The notes under the pieces: model-generated
Told to the model about the DNA's origin: nothing
Database searches by the model: none
Seen by the model: the letters and a program-made list of their open reading frames with translations, nothing else
Part shown: one piece after another, positions 19,568 to 28,425 of the stretch
How the letters are laid out: each line of letters begins with the position of its first letter
Numbering within the stretch: the stretch's first letter is position 1
Source: JBBDMC01 sp963775235
GTDB taxonomy: Bacteria; Pseudomonadota; Alphaproteobacteria; Rhizobiales; Kaistiaceae
Direction: 5' to 3'
DNA: 64,000 nt
Assembly: GCA_963775235.1 (NCBI GenBank)
Contig: CAVZHY010000006.1
Location: forward strand, 62,001 to 126,000
Program-made: the position numbers and the translations under genes

Positions 19568-19965
19568 TCGTCGATACCTCCGCACTGGTGGCGATCATCG
19601 CGGATGAGCCTGACGTCCTTGTCTTTGCCTCGTGCCTCGTCGACGCGGAGGTCGCGCGAATATCTGCTGCGACCTATCTTGAGCTTGCGATCGTCATCGA
19701 CGCGCGGCGCAACCCAAGGCTCAGTCGTCGCATGGATGAGGTCATTCGTGACGCCGCCGCTGTCATCGAGCCTGTCACCGAAGCCCAGGCCCGCATCGCT
19801 CGTGAGGCCTATCGCGACTACGGCAGGGGCTCCGGCCACGCGGCCGGCCTCAACTTCGGCGATTGCTTCGCCTATGCGCTGGCGCGGGACAAGATGGAGC
19901 CGCTCCTCTACAAGGGCGACGACTTCTCGCGTACGGACATTCGTCCGGCACTGCCGCAAGAGTGA
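19564..19965 (+). CDS. vapC: VapC-type PIN-domain ribonuclease toxin
   Basis: A 133-residue PIN-domain toxin; family members cut tRNA or rRNA in the presence of Mg2+. Acidic active-site residues are seen in IVDTSALVAI (Asp 3), ATYLELAIV (Glu ~39) and NFGDCFAYALA (Asp ~99), followed by PLLYKGDDFSRTDI with the terminal Asp. The start is GTG 19564, overlapping the antitoxin stop. The PIN domain is complete and in frame, so the pair is probably functional. A large nested palindrome begins at its stop codon. Confidence 0.9.
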   Translation: MIVDTSALVAIIADEPDVLVFASCLVDAEVARISAATYLELAIVIDARRNPRLSRRMDEVIRDAAAVIEPVTEAQARIAREAYRDYGRGSGHAAGLNFGDCFAYALARDKMEPLLYKGDDFSRTDIRPALPQE

Positions 19966-20049
19966 CCCGCCCCGACCTGAAGCAATTCCGGGAAAAGTGG
20001 GTCCACTTTTCCGTCCGGAATTGCCTCGGAACAACTGCCGGGGCGGGTC
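19964..20049. repeat. Nested palindrome containing a GCAATTCC...GGAATTGC (REP-like) element
   Basis: The core, 19982-20024, folds into an almost perfect hairpin: GCAATTCCGG with CCGGAATTGC outside, and GGAAAAGTGG with CCACTTTTCC inside around a 2-nt loop. A further pair of 10-bp arms (GACCCGCCCC 19964-19973, GGGGCGGGTC 20040-20049) encloses it. A second copy of the core lies at 40929-40972. This palindrome type is widely dispersed between genes of Hyphomicrobiales. Here it may also end transcription of vapBC and of the convergent spondin gene. Confidence 0.85.
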
Positions 20050-20078
20050 GTCGCGACGTAGCGGATGCGTGCGATCCG

Positions 20079-20771
20079 CTAGCCGCCGACGGCCGGGACC
20101 GGCGTTAACGTCACGCGCGCGACTGGCTTGGTCACATCCCAGTTCCACTCCTTCGGCGCGTCGGCGTCGCCGCGGATGCCGGTGTGATAGGTGATCACGC
20201 CGTTCTCCGGGTCGCGCATGTTGCCGCCCCCGATCGCGCCGAGGTAACCCTTCTTCTCGTTGTTCTTCTCCGAACCGGCGTCGTAGCCGCGGACCTCGAC
20301 CGTCTTCGGTCCCGTCAGCTCGTAGGCGTTGACGCCGCTGATTCCCGAAAACCCGTCGTTGGTGTTGCCCAGCATCCACACTCCGTCGACAAACGGATGG
20401 GCCTGGTCGACGTGAATTGTGGTCGTGCGGGTCTGGCCGGGCAGGGTGTGAATGGCCAGCACCGCGTCGCCCAGGCTCATGCCCATGTCCTTGGCGGCGG
20501 CGACGCTGTAGCCGCCGATGTTGCCGCCTTCGGCGACACCCACCAGTTCGTCGGACGCCTTGTCGCCGAGCTTGAACAGCGGCTGTGCCTTCTCCCCGCG
20601 CGCCTCGAAGAATGACGGCGAGAACGGCTGGCCGGTGGTCAGGTTTTCGATCGTTATTTCAACCGTCTTGCCGCTCTCCATCATGTTCTGGGCGAATGCT
20701 GGCAAGGTAGTGAGGACGAACGAAGCGGTGGCGGCCGCAGCCGCTGCATTGATGAGATTGTGAGCACGCAT
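20079..20771 (-). CDS. Secreted spondin-domain protein
   Basis: A 230-residue exported protein of unknown role with a spondin_N-like domain. ATG at 20771 follows AAGGAAACAGCC and starts a clear Sec signal peptide (NAAAAAATASFVLTTLPAFAQ). The mature part reads VEITIENLTTGQPFSPSFFEA, then LFKLGDKASDELVGVAEGGN, NTNDGFSGISGVNAYEL and WNWDVTKPVARVTLTPV, the order seen in bacterial spondin-domain proteins. It is transcribed against the surrounding dcw genes, between vapC and ddl, so it is part of the interruption of the cluster. No active site is recognisable. Confidence 0.85.
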   Translation of the reverse strand: MRAHNLINAAAAAATASFVLTTLPAFAQNMMESGKTVEITIENLTTGQPFSPSFFEARGEKAQPLFKLGDKASDELVGVAEGGNIGGYSVAAAKDMGMSLGDAVLAIHTLPGQTRTTTIHVDQAHPFVDGVWMLGNTNDGFSGISGVNAYELTGPKTVEVRGYDAGSEKNNEKKGYLGAIGGGNMRDPENGVITYHTGIRGDADAPKEWNWDVTKPVARVTLTPVPAVGG

Positions 20772-20997
20772 GGCTGTTTCCTTCTTGGTTGTTTGAAGCC
20801 GACGGCTAGCTGCCGTCACCAGCCAATTCGTTGCGATGCGCGCCGTAGTTAGCGGCTGACGATCACTTGATGGCGCCGCGCGCCGCGCTCACGGCGGCGC
20901 GAAGGTGCGGTCGCCCGCCGTTCACAAGCCCGCGAGCTTTGGTTAACGCTTCTTAACCACATTCCCGCGATAGTCCGCGCCAGCGAGTGGAGGGGTC

Positions 20998-21918
20998 ATG
21001 GCCACGCACGTTGCCGTGCTGATGGGGGGCTGGTCGAGCGAGCGGCCGGTCTCGCTGTCGTCCGGCAAAGCGTGCGCCGACGCGCTGGAGGCCGAAGGTT
21101 TCCGCGTCAGCCGGGTCGACGTTGGCCGCGACGTGGCCGAAGTGCTGGGGCGGCTGAAGCCTGACGTCGCCTTCAACGCCCTCCACGGCCCCTTTGGCGA
21201 GGACGGTTGCATCCAGGGGATTCTCGAGGTGATGGCCATCCCCTACACCCACTCCGGGGTCCTTTCCTCGGCGTTGGCAATGAACAAACCCAAAGCCAAC
21301 GACGTCATGAAGGCGGCCGGGATTCCTGTTCCCGAGTCGGTGCTGGTGAACCGGTTCGAGGCGGCGAAGGCGCACGTCATGGCGCCGCCCTACGTCGTGA
21401 AGCCGCCCAACGAGGGCTCCAGCTTCGGCGTTCTGATCGTCAAGGAAGGGTCCACCCACCCGCCACAGGAGCTCTACTCGGATGAGTGGCGGTACGGCGA
21501 TACCGTTATGGTCGAACGGTACATCGCTGGCCGCGAGCTGACCTGCGCCGTGCGCGGGGACGAAGCCCTGGGGGTCATCGACATCATCACCGGCGACCGC
21601 TTCTACGACTACGACGCCAAGTATCTGCCGGGCGGTTCGACGCACGTCCTGCCGGCGCAAATTTCACCGAATATTTACCAAAAGGTACAGATGATCGCGT
21701 TAAGGGCCCATCAGGCTTTGGGCTGTCGTGGGGTCAGCCGTGCCGATTTCCGGTACGACGACCGTCTCGAGGGGACGGAGGGTCTCCTTTGCCTCGAGGT
21801 CAACACGCAGCCCGGCATGACGGCAACGTCGCTGGTTCCGGAGATGGCGGCGTATGCCGGCATGGATTTCCGGGCACTGGTGCGCTGGATGGTAGGGGAC
21901 GCGTCGTGCAATCGTTAG
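20998..21918 (+). CDS. ddl: D-alanine--D-alanine ligase
   Basis: An ATP-grasp enzyme that makes D-Ala-D-Ala for MurF. The 306-residue protein has VAVLMGGWSSERPVSLSSG, FNALHGPFGEDGCIQGILE, IPYTHSGVLSSALAMNK, PYVVKPPNEGSSFGV (ATP-binding), VERYIAGRELTCAV, YDYDAKYLPGGSTHVLPA and CLEVNTQPGMTATSLVPE (metal-binding E/N). ATG 20998 follows GGAGGGGTC. An upstream GGTTAA/TTAACC pair may belong to its promoter. The 3' end overlaps ftsQ. Confidence 0.96.
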   Translation: MATHVAVLMGGWSSERPVSLSSGKACADALEAEGFRVSRVDVGRDVAEVLGRLKPDVAFNALHGPFGEDGCIQGILEVMAIPYTHSGVLSSALAMNKPKANDVMKAAGIPVPESVLVNRFEAAKAHVMAPPYVVKPPNEGSSFGVLIVKEGSTHPPQELYSDEWRYGDTVMVERYIAGRELTCAVRGDEALGVIDIITGDRFYDYDAKYLPGGSTHVLPAQISPNIYQKVQMIALRAHQALGCRGVSRADFRYDDRLEGTEGLLCLEVNTQPGMTATSLVPEMAAYAGMDFRALVRWMVGDASCNR

Positions 21919-22811
21919 GGGCAACCGGCTTGGAAGTGACGGCACCGGCGCGCTCGCCCGCCGGCCTCCTACACGGTGTCGTTTTGCCGCGATTCCTGCG
22001 GCGGCCGGTGCGGGTGCTGTCCAAGGTCAACTGGCATGTCCCGCGCCATCTCGGCGTCAAGGGACTGCTTGGCCTGTTTCTGGCCACCGCAGTCGCGGGC
22101 ATCCTCGTCGGCGGCCACGGGATGACCTTCGTGTCGGCGCTGACGGCCTGGTCCGGCTTCACTATCGACGAGGTCAGGATCACCGGACAGAGCGAGACCT
22201 CCGAGGTCGATGTGCTCGACCGCCTGCAGATGGGCTTGTACCCGTCGCTCGTCACCTTCGACGTCGATGCCGCCAAGGCGCGTGTCCAGCAGCTGCCATG
22301 GGTCAAGGATGCGACGCTGAAGAAGCTCTACCCGCATGGGCTGGAGGTGACGATCACCGAACGGCAGCCGTTTGCCGTCTGGCAGCACGGGGGCGCGGTT
22401 TCGCTGGTTGACGACGCCGGGAAGGCGATCAGCAACCAGGTGTCGGAGCAGTACGCCGCTCTGCCGCTGGTGGTGGGCGAGGGCGCCGCCGAGCGCGCGG
22501 GTGAGTTCATCAACATGGTGAGCGCCTTTCCCGACATTGCCGAGCGTGTGCACGCCGGCGTGCTGATCTCGGGGCGGCGCTGGACGATCGTGCTCCACAA
22601 CGGCGTCGAATTGATGCTGCCGGAAGACGATCCGATCGCTGCCTTGCAGAAGATCGCCACTCTCGACCACGACGATCAGCTCTTGTCGCGCGAGATCGCC
22701 GCCGTTGATCTCAGGACCGGCCAGATCGTCGTTCGCCTTGATGAGACGGGGCTTGCCGCGCGCAAGGCGATGCTCAAGGACGAGGCCAAGCGCAAGAGGA
22801 CGCACGCGTGA
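21906..22811 (+). CDS. ftsQ: Cell division protein FtsQ
   Basis: A 301-residue bitopic divisome scaffold. GTG 21906 overlaps the end of ddl and is preceded by AGGGGAC; earlier in-frame starts lie deep in ddl. A long cytoplasmic N-terminus is followed by one membrane segment (GLLGLFLATAVAGILVGG, residues ~54-71), the POTRA domain (FTIDEVRITGQSETSEVDVLDRL ... LPWVKDATLKKLYPHGLEVTITERQPFAVW) and the FtsQ/DivIB beta domain ending KIATLDHDDQLLSREIAAVDLR. Overlaps ftsA by GTGA. Confidence 0.94.
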   Translation: MQSLGATGLEVTAPARSPAGLLHGVVLPRFLRRPVRVLSKVNWHVPRHLGVKGLLGLFLATAVAGILVGGHGMTFVSALTAWSGFTIDEVRITGQSETSEVDVLDRLQMGLYPSLVTFDVDAAKARVQQLPWVKDATLKKLYPHGLEVTITERQPFAVWQHGGAVSLVDDAGKAISNQVSEQYAALPLVVGEGAAERAGEFINMVSAFPDIAERVHAGVLISGRRWTIVLHNGVELMLPEDDPIAALQKIATLDHDDQLLSREIAAVDLRTGQIVVRLDETGLAARKAMLKDEAKRKRTHA

Positions 22812-24127
22812 TCAGCCTCTTCCGCTCCTCCGAAATCAATGTGCCTGGCGTGCGCCGGACACAGATCGCGTCGGTACTCGACGTCGGCTCGACCAAGATA
22901 TGCTGCCTCATCGCGCGATTGAAGCCGACGGCGCCCGGCGAGGCGCTGCGCGGCCGCACCCATTCGATCGAGGTGCTCGGCTTCGGCCACCAGCGCGCAC
23001 GCGGCATCAAGTCGGGCGTGGTCGCCGATCTCGATGCCGTCGAGCAATCGATCCGGCTTGCCGTCGATGCGGCCGAACGCGGCGCCGGCATCACCATCGA
23101 GTCTCTGGTGGTCAATGTCGCCTGCGGGCGCCTCGCCAGCGAAACCTGCTCCGCATTCGTCGACCTTAACGGCGAGGCGATCGAGGATGCCGAAATCGGG
23201 CGGGTGCTCGCCGTCGGTCGCCGCCATTCGGTCAGCGAAGGACGTTCGGTGGTGCATGCGCTGCCGATCGGCTACGCGCTCGACGGCAACCGCGGCATCG
23301 CTGATCCGCGCGGCATGGTCGGGCGTCGGCTCGGCGTCGACATGCACGTGGCGACCGCCGACACGCCGCCGCTGCGCAACCTCGAACTTGCCGTCAACCG
23401 CTGCCACCTGTCGATCGAGGCGATGGTGGCCTCGCCGTATGCCAGCGGCCTGTCCGTGCTGGTCGATGATGAGGCGGAACTTGGCTGCGCGGTCATCGAC
23501 TTCGGCGGCGGAACCACCACGGTCGCCGTCTTCTCGCGCGGCGAATTTGTCCACGTCGATGCAATTGCCGTCGGCGGACGTCACATCACGACCGACATTG
23601 CCCGCGGTCTGTCGATCCGGCTGGAGGATGCCGAACGCCTGAAGACCATGTACGGCAGTGCGCTGCCCAACGTCGGTGACGAGCGCGAGGTGCTGTCGGT
23701 GCGCGCGATCGGCGACGACGAGCGCGACCTTCCCAACCAGGTGCCGCGGTCGGCGCTGACGCGCATCGTCCGGCCGCGCATCGAGGAAATTCTGGAACTT
23801 GCCCGCGATCGCCTGAACGCCTCGGGCTTCGCCAGTCTCGTCGGCCGCCGCATGGTGCTGACCGGCGGCGCCAGCCAGCTCAACGGCCTTGCCGAAGCGG
23901 CGCGGCGCATTCTTGCCCGCAACGTCAGGCTGGGCCGCCCGCTGGGCGTCGCCGGACTGCCGGAGCCGGCCAGGGGGCCGGCGTTTGCGACGGCGGTCGG
24001 GCTGCTGATCTACCCGCAGGTCGCCGACATGGAGCAGATCGATTCGGGTCGCGACGTCCCGTTGGCGCTGACGGGAACGGGCGGCTACCTCGCCCGTGTC
24101 GGCCAGTGGTTCAGGGAGAGTTTCTAG
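22808..24127 (+). CDS. ftsA: Cell division protein FtsA
   Basis: A 439-residue actin-like ATPase that tethers FtsZ to the membrane. Signature elements are SVLDVGSTKICCLIARL (phosphate 1), the 1C/SHS2 region (SLVVNVACGRLAS ... RRLGVDMHVATA), GCAVIDFGGGTTTVAVF (phosphate 2), AVGGRHITTDIARGL, VLTGGASQLNGLAEAA (adenosine loop) and AFATAVGLLIY. The C-terminal helix GYLARVGQWFRESF is the membrane-targeting amphipathic helix. Starts at GTG overlapping ftsQ. Confidence 0.96.
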   Translation: MISLFRSSEINVPGVRRTQIASVLDVGSTKICCLIARLKPTAPGEALRGRTHSIEVLGFGHQRARGIKSGVVADLDAVEQSIRLAVDAAERGAGITIESLVVNVACGRLASETCSAFVDLNGEAIEDAEIGRVLAVGRRHSVSEGRSVVHALPIGYALDGNRGIADPRGMVGRRLGVDMHVATADTPPLRNLELAVNRCHLSIEAMVASPYASGLSVLVDDEAELGCAVIDFGGGTTTVAVFSRGEFVHVDAIAVGGRHITTDIARGLSIRLEDAERLKTMYGSALPNVGDEREVLSVRAIGDDERDLPNQVPRSALTRIVRPRIEEILELARDRLNASGFASLVGRRMVLTGGASQLNGLAEAARRILARNVRLGRPLGVAGLPEPARGPAFATAVGLLIYPQVADMEQIDSGRDVPLALTGTGGYLARVGQWFRESF

Positions 24128-24229
24128 CCGCCGCCGGTGGCGGTGGAGAGCGGCCGCGGCGGCGGCGCACGAACGAACAATGAGGCCGGCGGGACGCGCG
24201 CGGCAGAGAGAGGTCAAGACGAGGGTGCC

Positions 24230-26134
24230 ATGACGATCAACTTGCAAAAACCCGAGATCAAGGAGCTCAAGCCCAAGATCACCGTGTTCGGCGTCGGCGG
24301 TGCCGGCGGCAACGCGGTCAACAATATGATTCGCGCCGGCCTGCTAGGCTGCGAGTTCGTGGTGGCCAACACCGATTCTCAGGCGCTGTCGTCGTCGAAG
24401 GCGGAGCGTCGCATCCAGATGGGCGTCGCTGTCACCGAGGGACTTGGCGCCGGCTCGCAGCCCGAGGTCGGTCGTGCAGCGGCCGAGGAGGCGATCGACG
24501 AGATCATCGACCATCTCAGCGGCTCGCACATGATCTTCGTCACCGCCGGCATGGGCGGCGGCACGGGCACGGGTGCAGCGCCGATCATCGCGCGCGCTGC
24601 CCGTGAGCAGGGCATCCTCACCGTCGGCGTGGTCACCAAGCCGTTCCAGTTCGAGGGCGTCCGCCGCATGCGCATCGCCGAGCAGGGCATCAAGGACCTG
24701 CAGGATTGCGTCGATACCCTCATCGTCATCCCCAACCAGAACCTCTTCCGTATCGCCAACGAGAAGACCACCTTCGCCGATGCCTTCGCCATGGCCGACC
24801 AGGTGCTCTACTCGGGCGTCGCCTGCATCACCGACCTGATGGTCAAGGAAGGCCTGATCAATCTCGACTTCGCCGACGTGCGCTCGGTGATGCGCGAGAT
24901 GGGCAAGGCGATGATGGGCACCGGCGAGGCTTCGGGCGACCATCGCGCCACCCAGGCGGCGGAGGCGGCGATCGCCAATCCGCTGCTCGACGAGACCTCC
25001 ATGCGTGGCGCCAAGGGCCTCCTCATCTCGATCACCGGCGGCAAGGACCTCACGTTGTTCGAGGTCGACGAGGCGGCCACCCGCATCCGCGAGGAGGTCG
25101 ACCCGGACGCCAACATCATCCTCGGCGCGACCTTCGAGGAGACCCTCGAGGGCGTCATCCGCGTTTCGGTGGTGGCGACCGGCATCGAAGCCGAGATCGC
25201 GGCCGAAGCCGCTGCGAACAAGGCCCGCGCCATGACGGCGGACACGCTGCCGCGGGTTCAGCCGCAGCCAGCCGCACAGGTGCAGCCGGCGCCGCAAGTC
25301 ATGCGCCAGCAGGCAGCGGTCCACGCAGAGCCCGTTGCCGAGCCGGAACCTCAGCCGCGGGCAGTCGCACAGCCGCAGTCGCGGGCTACGCCGCAGCCCC
25401 AACTGAGGGCCACCACACAAACCATGCACCACGCGCAGCCGCAGCATCGCGCGCAACCGCAGACGGCTCAGGCCGCGGTCGCCTACCAGCCGAGCGCCGC
25501 CCTGCCGGCCGATGCCGGCGTTACCATCGAACCGTTCGACCCGGGGCCGCTGCACTACCAGTCGGACGAGGTCGATCCCGAACAGCCCGCCGTGTTCGAA
25601 ACCGACGTGTCTCCCATGGACGAACCGTACATCCCGCCGCGCGCCGAGGTGCCGCCTACGCGCATTCCGCGGGTCGAGGATTTCCCGCCGGTCGCCCAGC
25701 GCCAGATGGAGGCGCGACGGGGCGATGCCCCGCTGGAGGAGGATCGCGGACCGTTGAGTTTGCTGCGCCGTCTCGCCAGCGTTGGTCTTGGCCGTCGCGA
25801 GGAGGAAACTCTCGGGACCGGCCAGGTGACCCGGCAGCCGCGGCCGCAACCGCAGCCGAGGCCGCAGCCCCGCATGCAATCGGCACCGGCACCGGCTCCG
25901 GCGCCCGCGCCGGCGCCGCGCGTTGAGCCGCGGGCACAGCCGCGGCCGGCAGCGCAGCAGTTGCCGCCGCAGCAGCGGGCTCCGGCGCAGCCTCGCCAGG
26001 GGCACCAGCAGGAGCCGCTCTACCGCCCGGCCCAGGGTGATCTGGACCCCCATGGCCGAGCGCTGCCGCGGGACGTTCGGCTGCAGGATGACGAGCTGGA
26101 GATACCTGCCTTCCTGCGCCGCCAGGCGAACTGA
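24230..26134 (+). CDS. ftsZ: Cell division protein FtsZ with a long disordered linker
   Basis: The tubulin-like GTPase that forms the division ring. The start is ATG 24230 (MTINLQKPEIKELKPKITVFGVGGAGGNAVNNMI). The GTPase core (~residues 1-330) has the tubulin signature GMGGGTGTGAAP, NTDSQAL, the T7 loop LINLDFADVRSVM and NIILGATFEE. A linker of nearly 290 residues, very rich in Pro, Gln and Ala, separates it from the conserved C-terminal peptide ELEIPAFLRRQ that binds FtsA and other partners. At 634 residues it is long even for Hyphomicrobiales, which usually have extended FtsZ linkers. Confidence 0.97.
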   Translation: MTINLQKPEIKELKPKITVFGVGGAGGNAVNNMIRAGLLGCEFVVANTDSQALSSSKAERRIQMGVAVTEGLGAGSQPEVGRAAAEEAIDEIIDHLSGSHMIFVTAGMGGGTGTGAAPIIARAAREQGILTVGVVTKPFQFEGVRRMRIAEQGIKDLQDCVDTLIVIPNQNLFRIANEKTTFADAFAMADQVLYSGVACITDLMVKEGLINLDFADVRSVMREMGKAMMGTGEASGDHRATQAAEAAIANPLLDETSMRGAKGLLISITGGKDLTLFEVDEAATRIREEVDPDANIILGATFEETLEGVIRVSVVATGIEAEIAAEAAANKARAMTADTLPRVQPQPAAQVQPAPQVMRQQAAVHAEPVAEPEPQPRAVAQPQSRATPQPQLRATTQTMHHAQPQHRAQPQTAQAAVAYQPSAALPADAGVTIEPFDPGPLHYQSDEVDPEQPAVFETDVSPMDEPYIPPRAEVPPTRIPRVEDFPPVAQRQMEARRGDAPLEEDRGPLSLLRRLASVGLGRREEETLGTGQVTRQPRPQPQPRPQPRMQSAPAPAPAPAPAPRVEPRAQPRPAAQQLPPQQRAPAQPRQGHQQEPLYRPAQGDLDPHGRALPRDVRLQDDELEIPAFLRRQAN

Positions 26135-26152
26135 TTCGCCGTCTTGCTCACG

Positions 26153-26183
26153 TTCGCGGGGCCGGAGCCTTCCGGCCCGCGAA
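26153..26183 (+). terminator. Inverted repeat after ftsZ, possible terminator
   Basis: TTCGCGGGGCCGGA (26153-26166) pairs with TTCCGGCCCGCGAA (26170-26183) with one bulged G. The hairpin is strong but no T-run follows, so termination would be partial or factor-dependent. It lies 19 nt after the ftsZ stop. Confidence 0.5.
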
Positions 26184-26413
26184 ATCGGCCTGACCGCCGG
26201 AAATCGCGGCACACTCCCGTTTTGGCCGTCGTAACAATGGGTTAGAAACCGTGATTTTGTCCCTTTCGGCGGTCTCGGCTAAGTTTGATGACAGAGACGA
26301 GTGGGGTTGTCGGGGCCGGATTCTGTTGGCCTCGGTGCGGTGCGGGTCCCCAGGAAAGCGCGATGTCATGCCTGCCGCCGTCGGCAGGAGCGCGCGCTGT
26401 CGGGGTGAGGGAC

Positions 26414-27361
26414 ATGACGGGCGGTCGTCGGGGAATGCAAACGACGCTAGGCGAATGCGCCACCATTTCGGGCATCGGGGTTCATAGCGGCCGCGAAGCG
26501 CGTCTCACTATGCAGCCGGCGCCGGCCGGCAGCGGCATTGCGTTTCGCCGCGCCAATGGCAACGGCCGCGCACATGCGATCCCGGCCGATGTCCATCACG
26601 TCAGTGCCACAGATCTCTGCACCGCCGTTGGTGTTCGCGGCGTCTCGGTGGCGACCGTCGAGCACCTGATGGCGACGTTCAGCGCCCTCGGGGTGGACAA
26701 CGCGACGATTGACGTTGATGGACCGGAGGTGCCGGTCATGGACGGCAGCGCGGCCGCTTTCATCGAGGCGGTCGACCGGGCCGGAATCGTGCCGCTGGCG
26801 GCACCTCGGCGTTACCTCAAGGTGCTCAAGCCGGTCAGGGTCGAGAACGGCCGGTCTTTCGCCGAGTTCAAGCCGCATCGGACGATGCGCATTGAGGTCG
26901 AGATCGATTTCGCCAATGCGCTGATCGGCCGTCAGCGCTTTGCCGCCGATATCGATGCGGCGGTCTTCCGGCGCGAGATCGCGCGGGCGCGGACCTTCGG
27001 GTTCCTGGCCGATGTCGAGCAATTGTGGGCGAGGGGGCTCGCGCTCGGCGCCTCGTTCGAGAACGCCGTGGTGATCGGTGACGACCGCGTGATCAATGCT
27101 GAAGGCCTTCGCTTCGACGACGAGTTCGTGCGCCATAAGGCCCTGGACGCGGTGGGAGACCTCGCGCTTGTCGGCGCGCCCATCATCGGGTGTTACCGCT
27201 CGTTCCGGGGCGGCCACCGCCTCAACGTCCAGGCGGTCCAGGCGCTGCTGGCCGACGAGGCGGCGTGGACCCTGGTGGAGGCCGGCCGGCGCCGCGAATC
27301 CGGCCGGGCCACCCGGCCGGCGGCCGTTGGCGTTGCTGCCTATGAGGCAGATTTCTCCTGA
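26414..27361 (+). CDS. lpxC: UDP-3-O-acyl-N-acetylglucosamine deacetylase LpxC
   Basis: The zinc enzyme committing lipid A synthesis. ATG 26414 is chosen because GGTGAGG precedes it; ATG 26435 is an alternative and longer forms lack support. Motifs: TISGIGVHSGREARLTM, VATVEHLMATFSALGVDNATIDVDGPEVPVMDGSA (zinc His and catalytic Glu), ARTFGF, GASFENAVVIGDD, FDDEFVRHKALDAVGDLAL (zinc His/Asp), IIGCYRSFRGGHRLN (catalytic His). Its place after ftsZ is usual. Confidence 0.95.
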   Translation: MTGGRRGMQTTLGECATISGIGVHSGREARLTMQPAPAGSGIAFRRANGNGRAHAIPADVHHVSATDLCTAVGVRGVSVATVEHLMATFSALGVDNATIDVDGPEVPVMDGSAAAFIEAVDRAGIVPLAAPRRYLKVLKPVRVENGRSFAEFKPHRTMRIEVEIDFANALIGRQRFAADIDAAVFRREIARARTFGFLADVEQLWARGLALGASFENAVVIGDDRVINAEGLRFDDEFVRHKALDAVGDLALVGAPIIGCYRSFRGGHRLNVQAVQALLADEAAWTLVEAGRRRESGRATRPAAVGVAAYEADFS

Positions 27362-27537
27362 TACGGTTTGCGAATCAGGCTTATCGCGGCAAGAATCCGG
27401 CGGCGTCACAAATTCGCACCAAAGCGCTGGCAGGCGACGTGGCGAAAGCTGGCGCTTTCGGCTACACAGGCGCCTTGGGCGCGCGCAACCGGTAGGAAAG
27501 GCGGGGTCGGCCGCAAGCGGTCGTCTTCGGTTCGGGG

Positions 27538-28401
27538 ATGGAACTGAGAATAGTCAGCCGCCGGCCGATCGGCCTTCTCGGCGTTCTCGTGCGTGCCGGC
27601 CTCCTGGCGGGGCTGGTCGCGCTCGCCGCCTGCAAAACCTCAACGGTAGGCACCGCGGCCGCTTATGGCCCGGATGAGCCGGCCGGCACCCTTTACAACG
27701 AAGGCCTCGGCTATCTGAATTCGGGCAAGCTCGATCAGGCTGTGAAGAGCTTCGACGAGGTCGATCGCCAGCATCCTTACTCGGAATGGGCGCGCAAGGC
27801 GCTGGTTATGTCGGCGTTCGCCAGTTACCACCGCGGCAAGTACGACGACACGATCACCACGGCCAATCGTTACCTCACCCTTTATCCTGGCACGCCGGAC
27901 GCCGCCTACATCCAGTACCTGATCGGATCCTCGTACTTCAAGCAGATCCCGGACGTCACGCGCGACCAGGACAAGACGGATCAGGCGATGGCTGCCCTGC
28001 AGGATATCGTCGAGCACTACCCCGACTCGGAATACGCCGCCGATGCACAGCAGAAGCTGATCGTCGCGCGCGACCAGCTCGCCGGCAAGGAAATGCAGGT
28101 CGGCCGGTATTACCTGGAGCAGCGCGAGTATCTGGCGGCCATCAACCGGTTCAGGACGGTCGTCACCGACTACCAGACGACCCGTCACGTCGAGGAAGCC
28201 CTGGAGCGGCTGACCGAGGCCTATATGAGCCTGGGGCTTACCTCGGAGGCGCAGACCGCGGCCGCGGTGCTCGGCCACAACTTCCCCGACAGCCCCTGGT
28301 ACGAAGACGCATACAAGCTCCTCAAGTCCGGCGGTCTCGAGCCGAACGAGAACAAGGGTTCGTGGATCAGCAAGGTGTTCGGCGGCCATCAGACTGGCTG
28401 A
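27538..28401 (+). CDS. bamD: Outer membrane assembly lipoprotein BamD (ComL)
   Basis: A 287-residue lipoprotein of the Bam complex that inserts beta-barrel proteins. A signal sequence ends in the lipobox LAAC (Cys ~32). The mature protein consists of five TPR-like repeats (TLYNEGLGYLNSGKLDQAVKSFDEVDRQHPYSEWARKA ..., YLTLYPGTPDAAYIQYLIGSSYF, VGRYYLEQREYLAAINRF), as in the family. The order lpxC-bamD-recN-ligA is typical of Hyphomicrobiales. recN begins 24 nt downstream. Confidence 0.95.
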   Translation: MELRIVSRRPIGLLGVLVRAGLLAGLVALAACKTSTVGTAAAYGPDEPAGTLYNEGLGYLNSGKLDQAVKSFDEVDRQHPYSEWARKALVMSAFASYHRGKYDDTITTANRYLTLYPGTPDAAYIQYLIGSSYFKQIPDVTRDQDKTDQAMAALQDIVEHYPDSEYAADAQQKLIVARDQLAGKEMQVGRYYLEQREYLAAINRFRTVVTDYQTTRHVEEALERLTEAYMSLGLTSEAQTAAAVLGHNFPDSPWYEDAYKLLKSGGLEPNENKGSWISKVFGGHQTG

Positions 28402-28425
28402 GGAGGCGGCCCAAACCCGCACGCC

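Noticed and set aside
20941..20958. Possible CtrA site GGTTAACGCTTCTTAACC before ddl
   Set aside because: The TTAA halves are 10 bp apart start to start instead of the 11 of TTAA-N7-TTAA. It is at most a degenerate site, so no feature is claimed.
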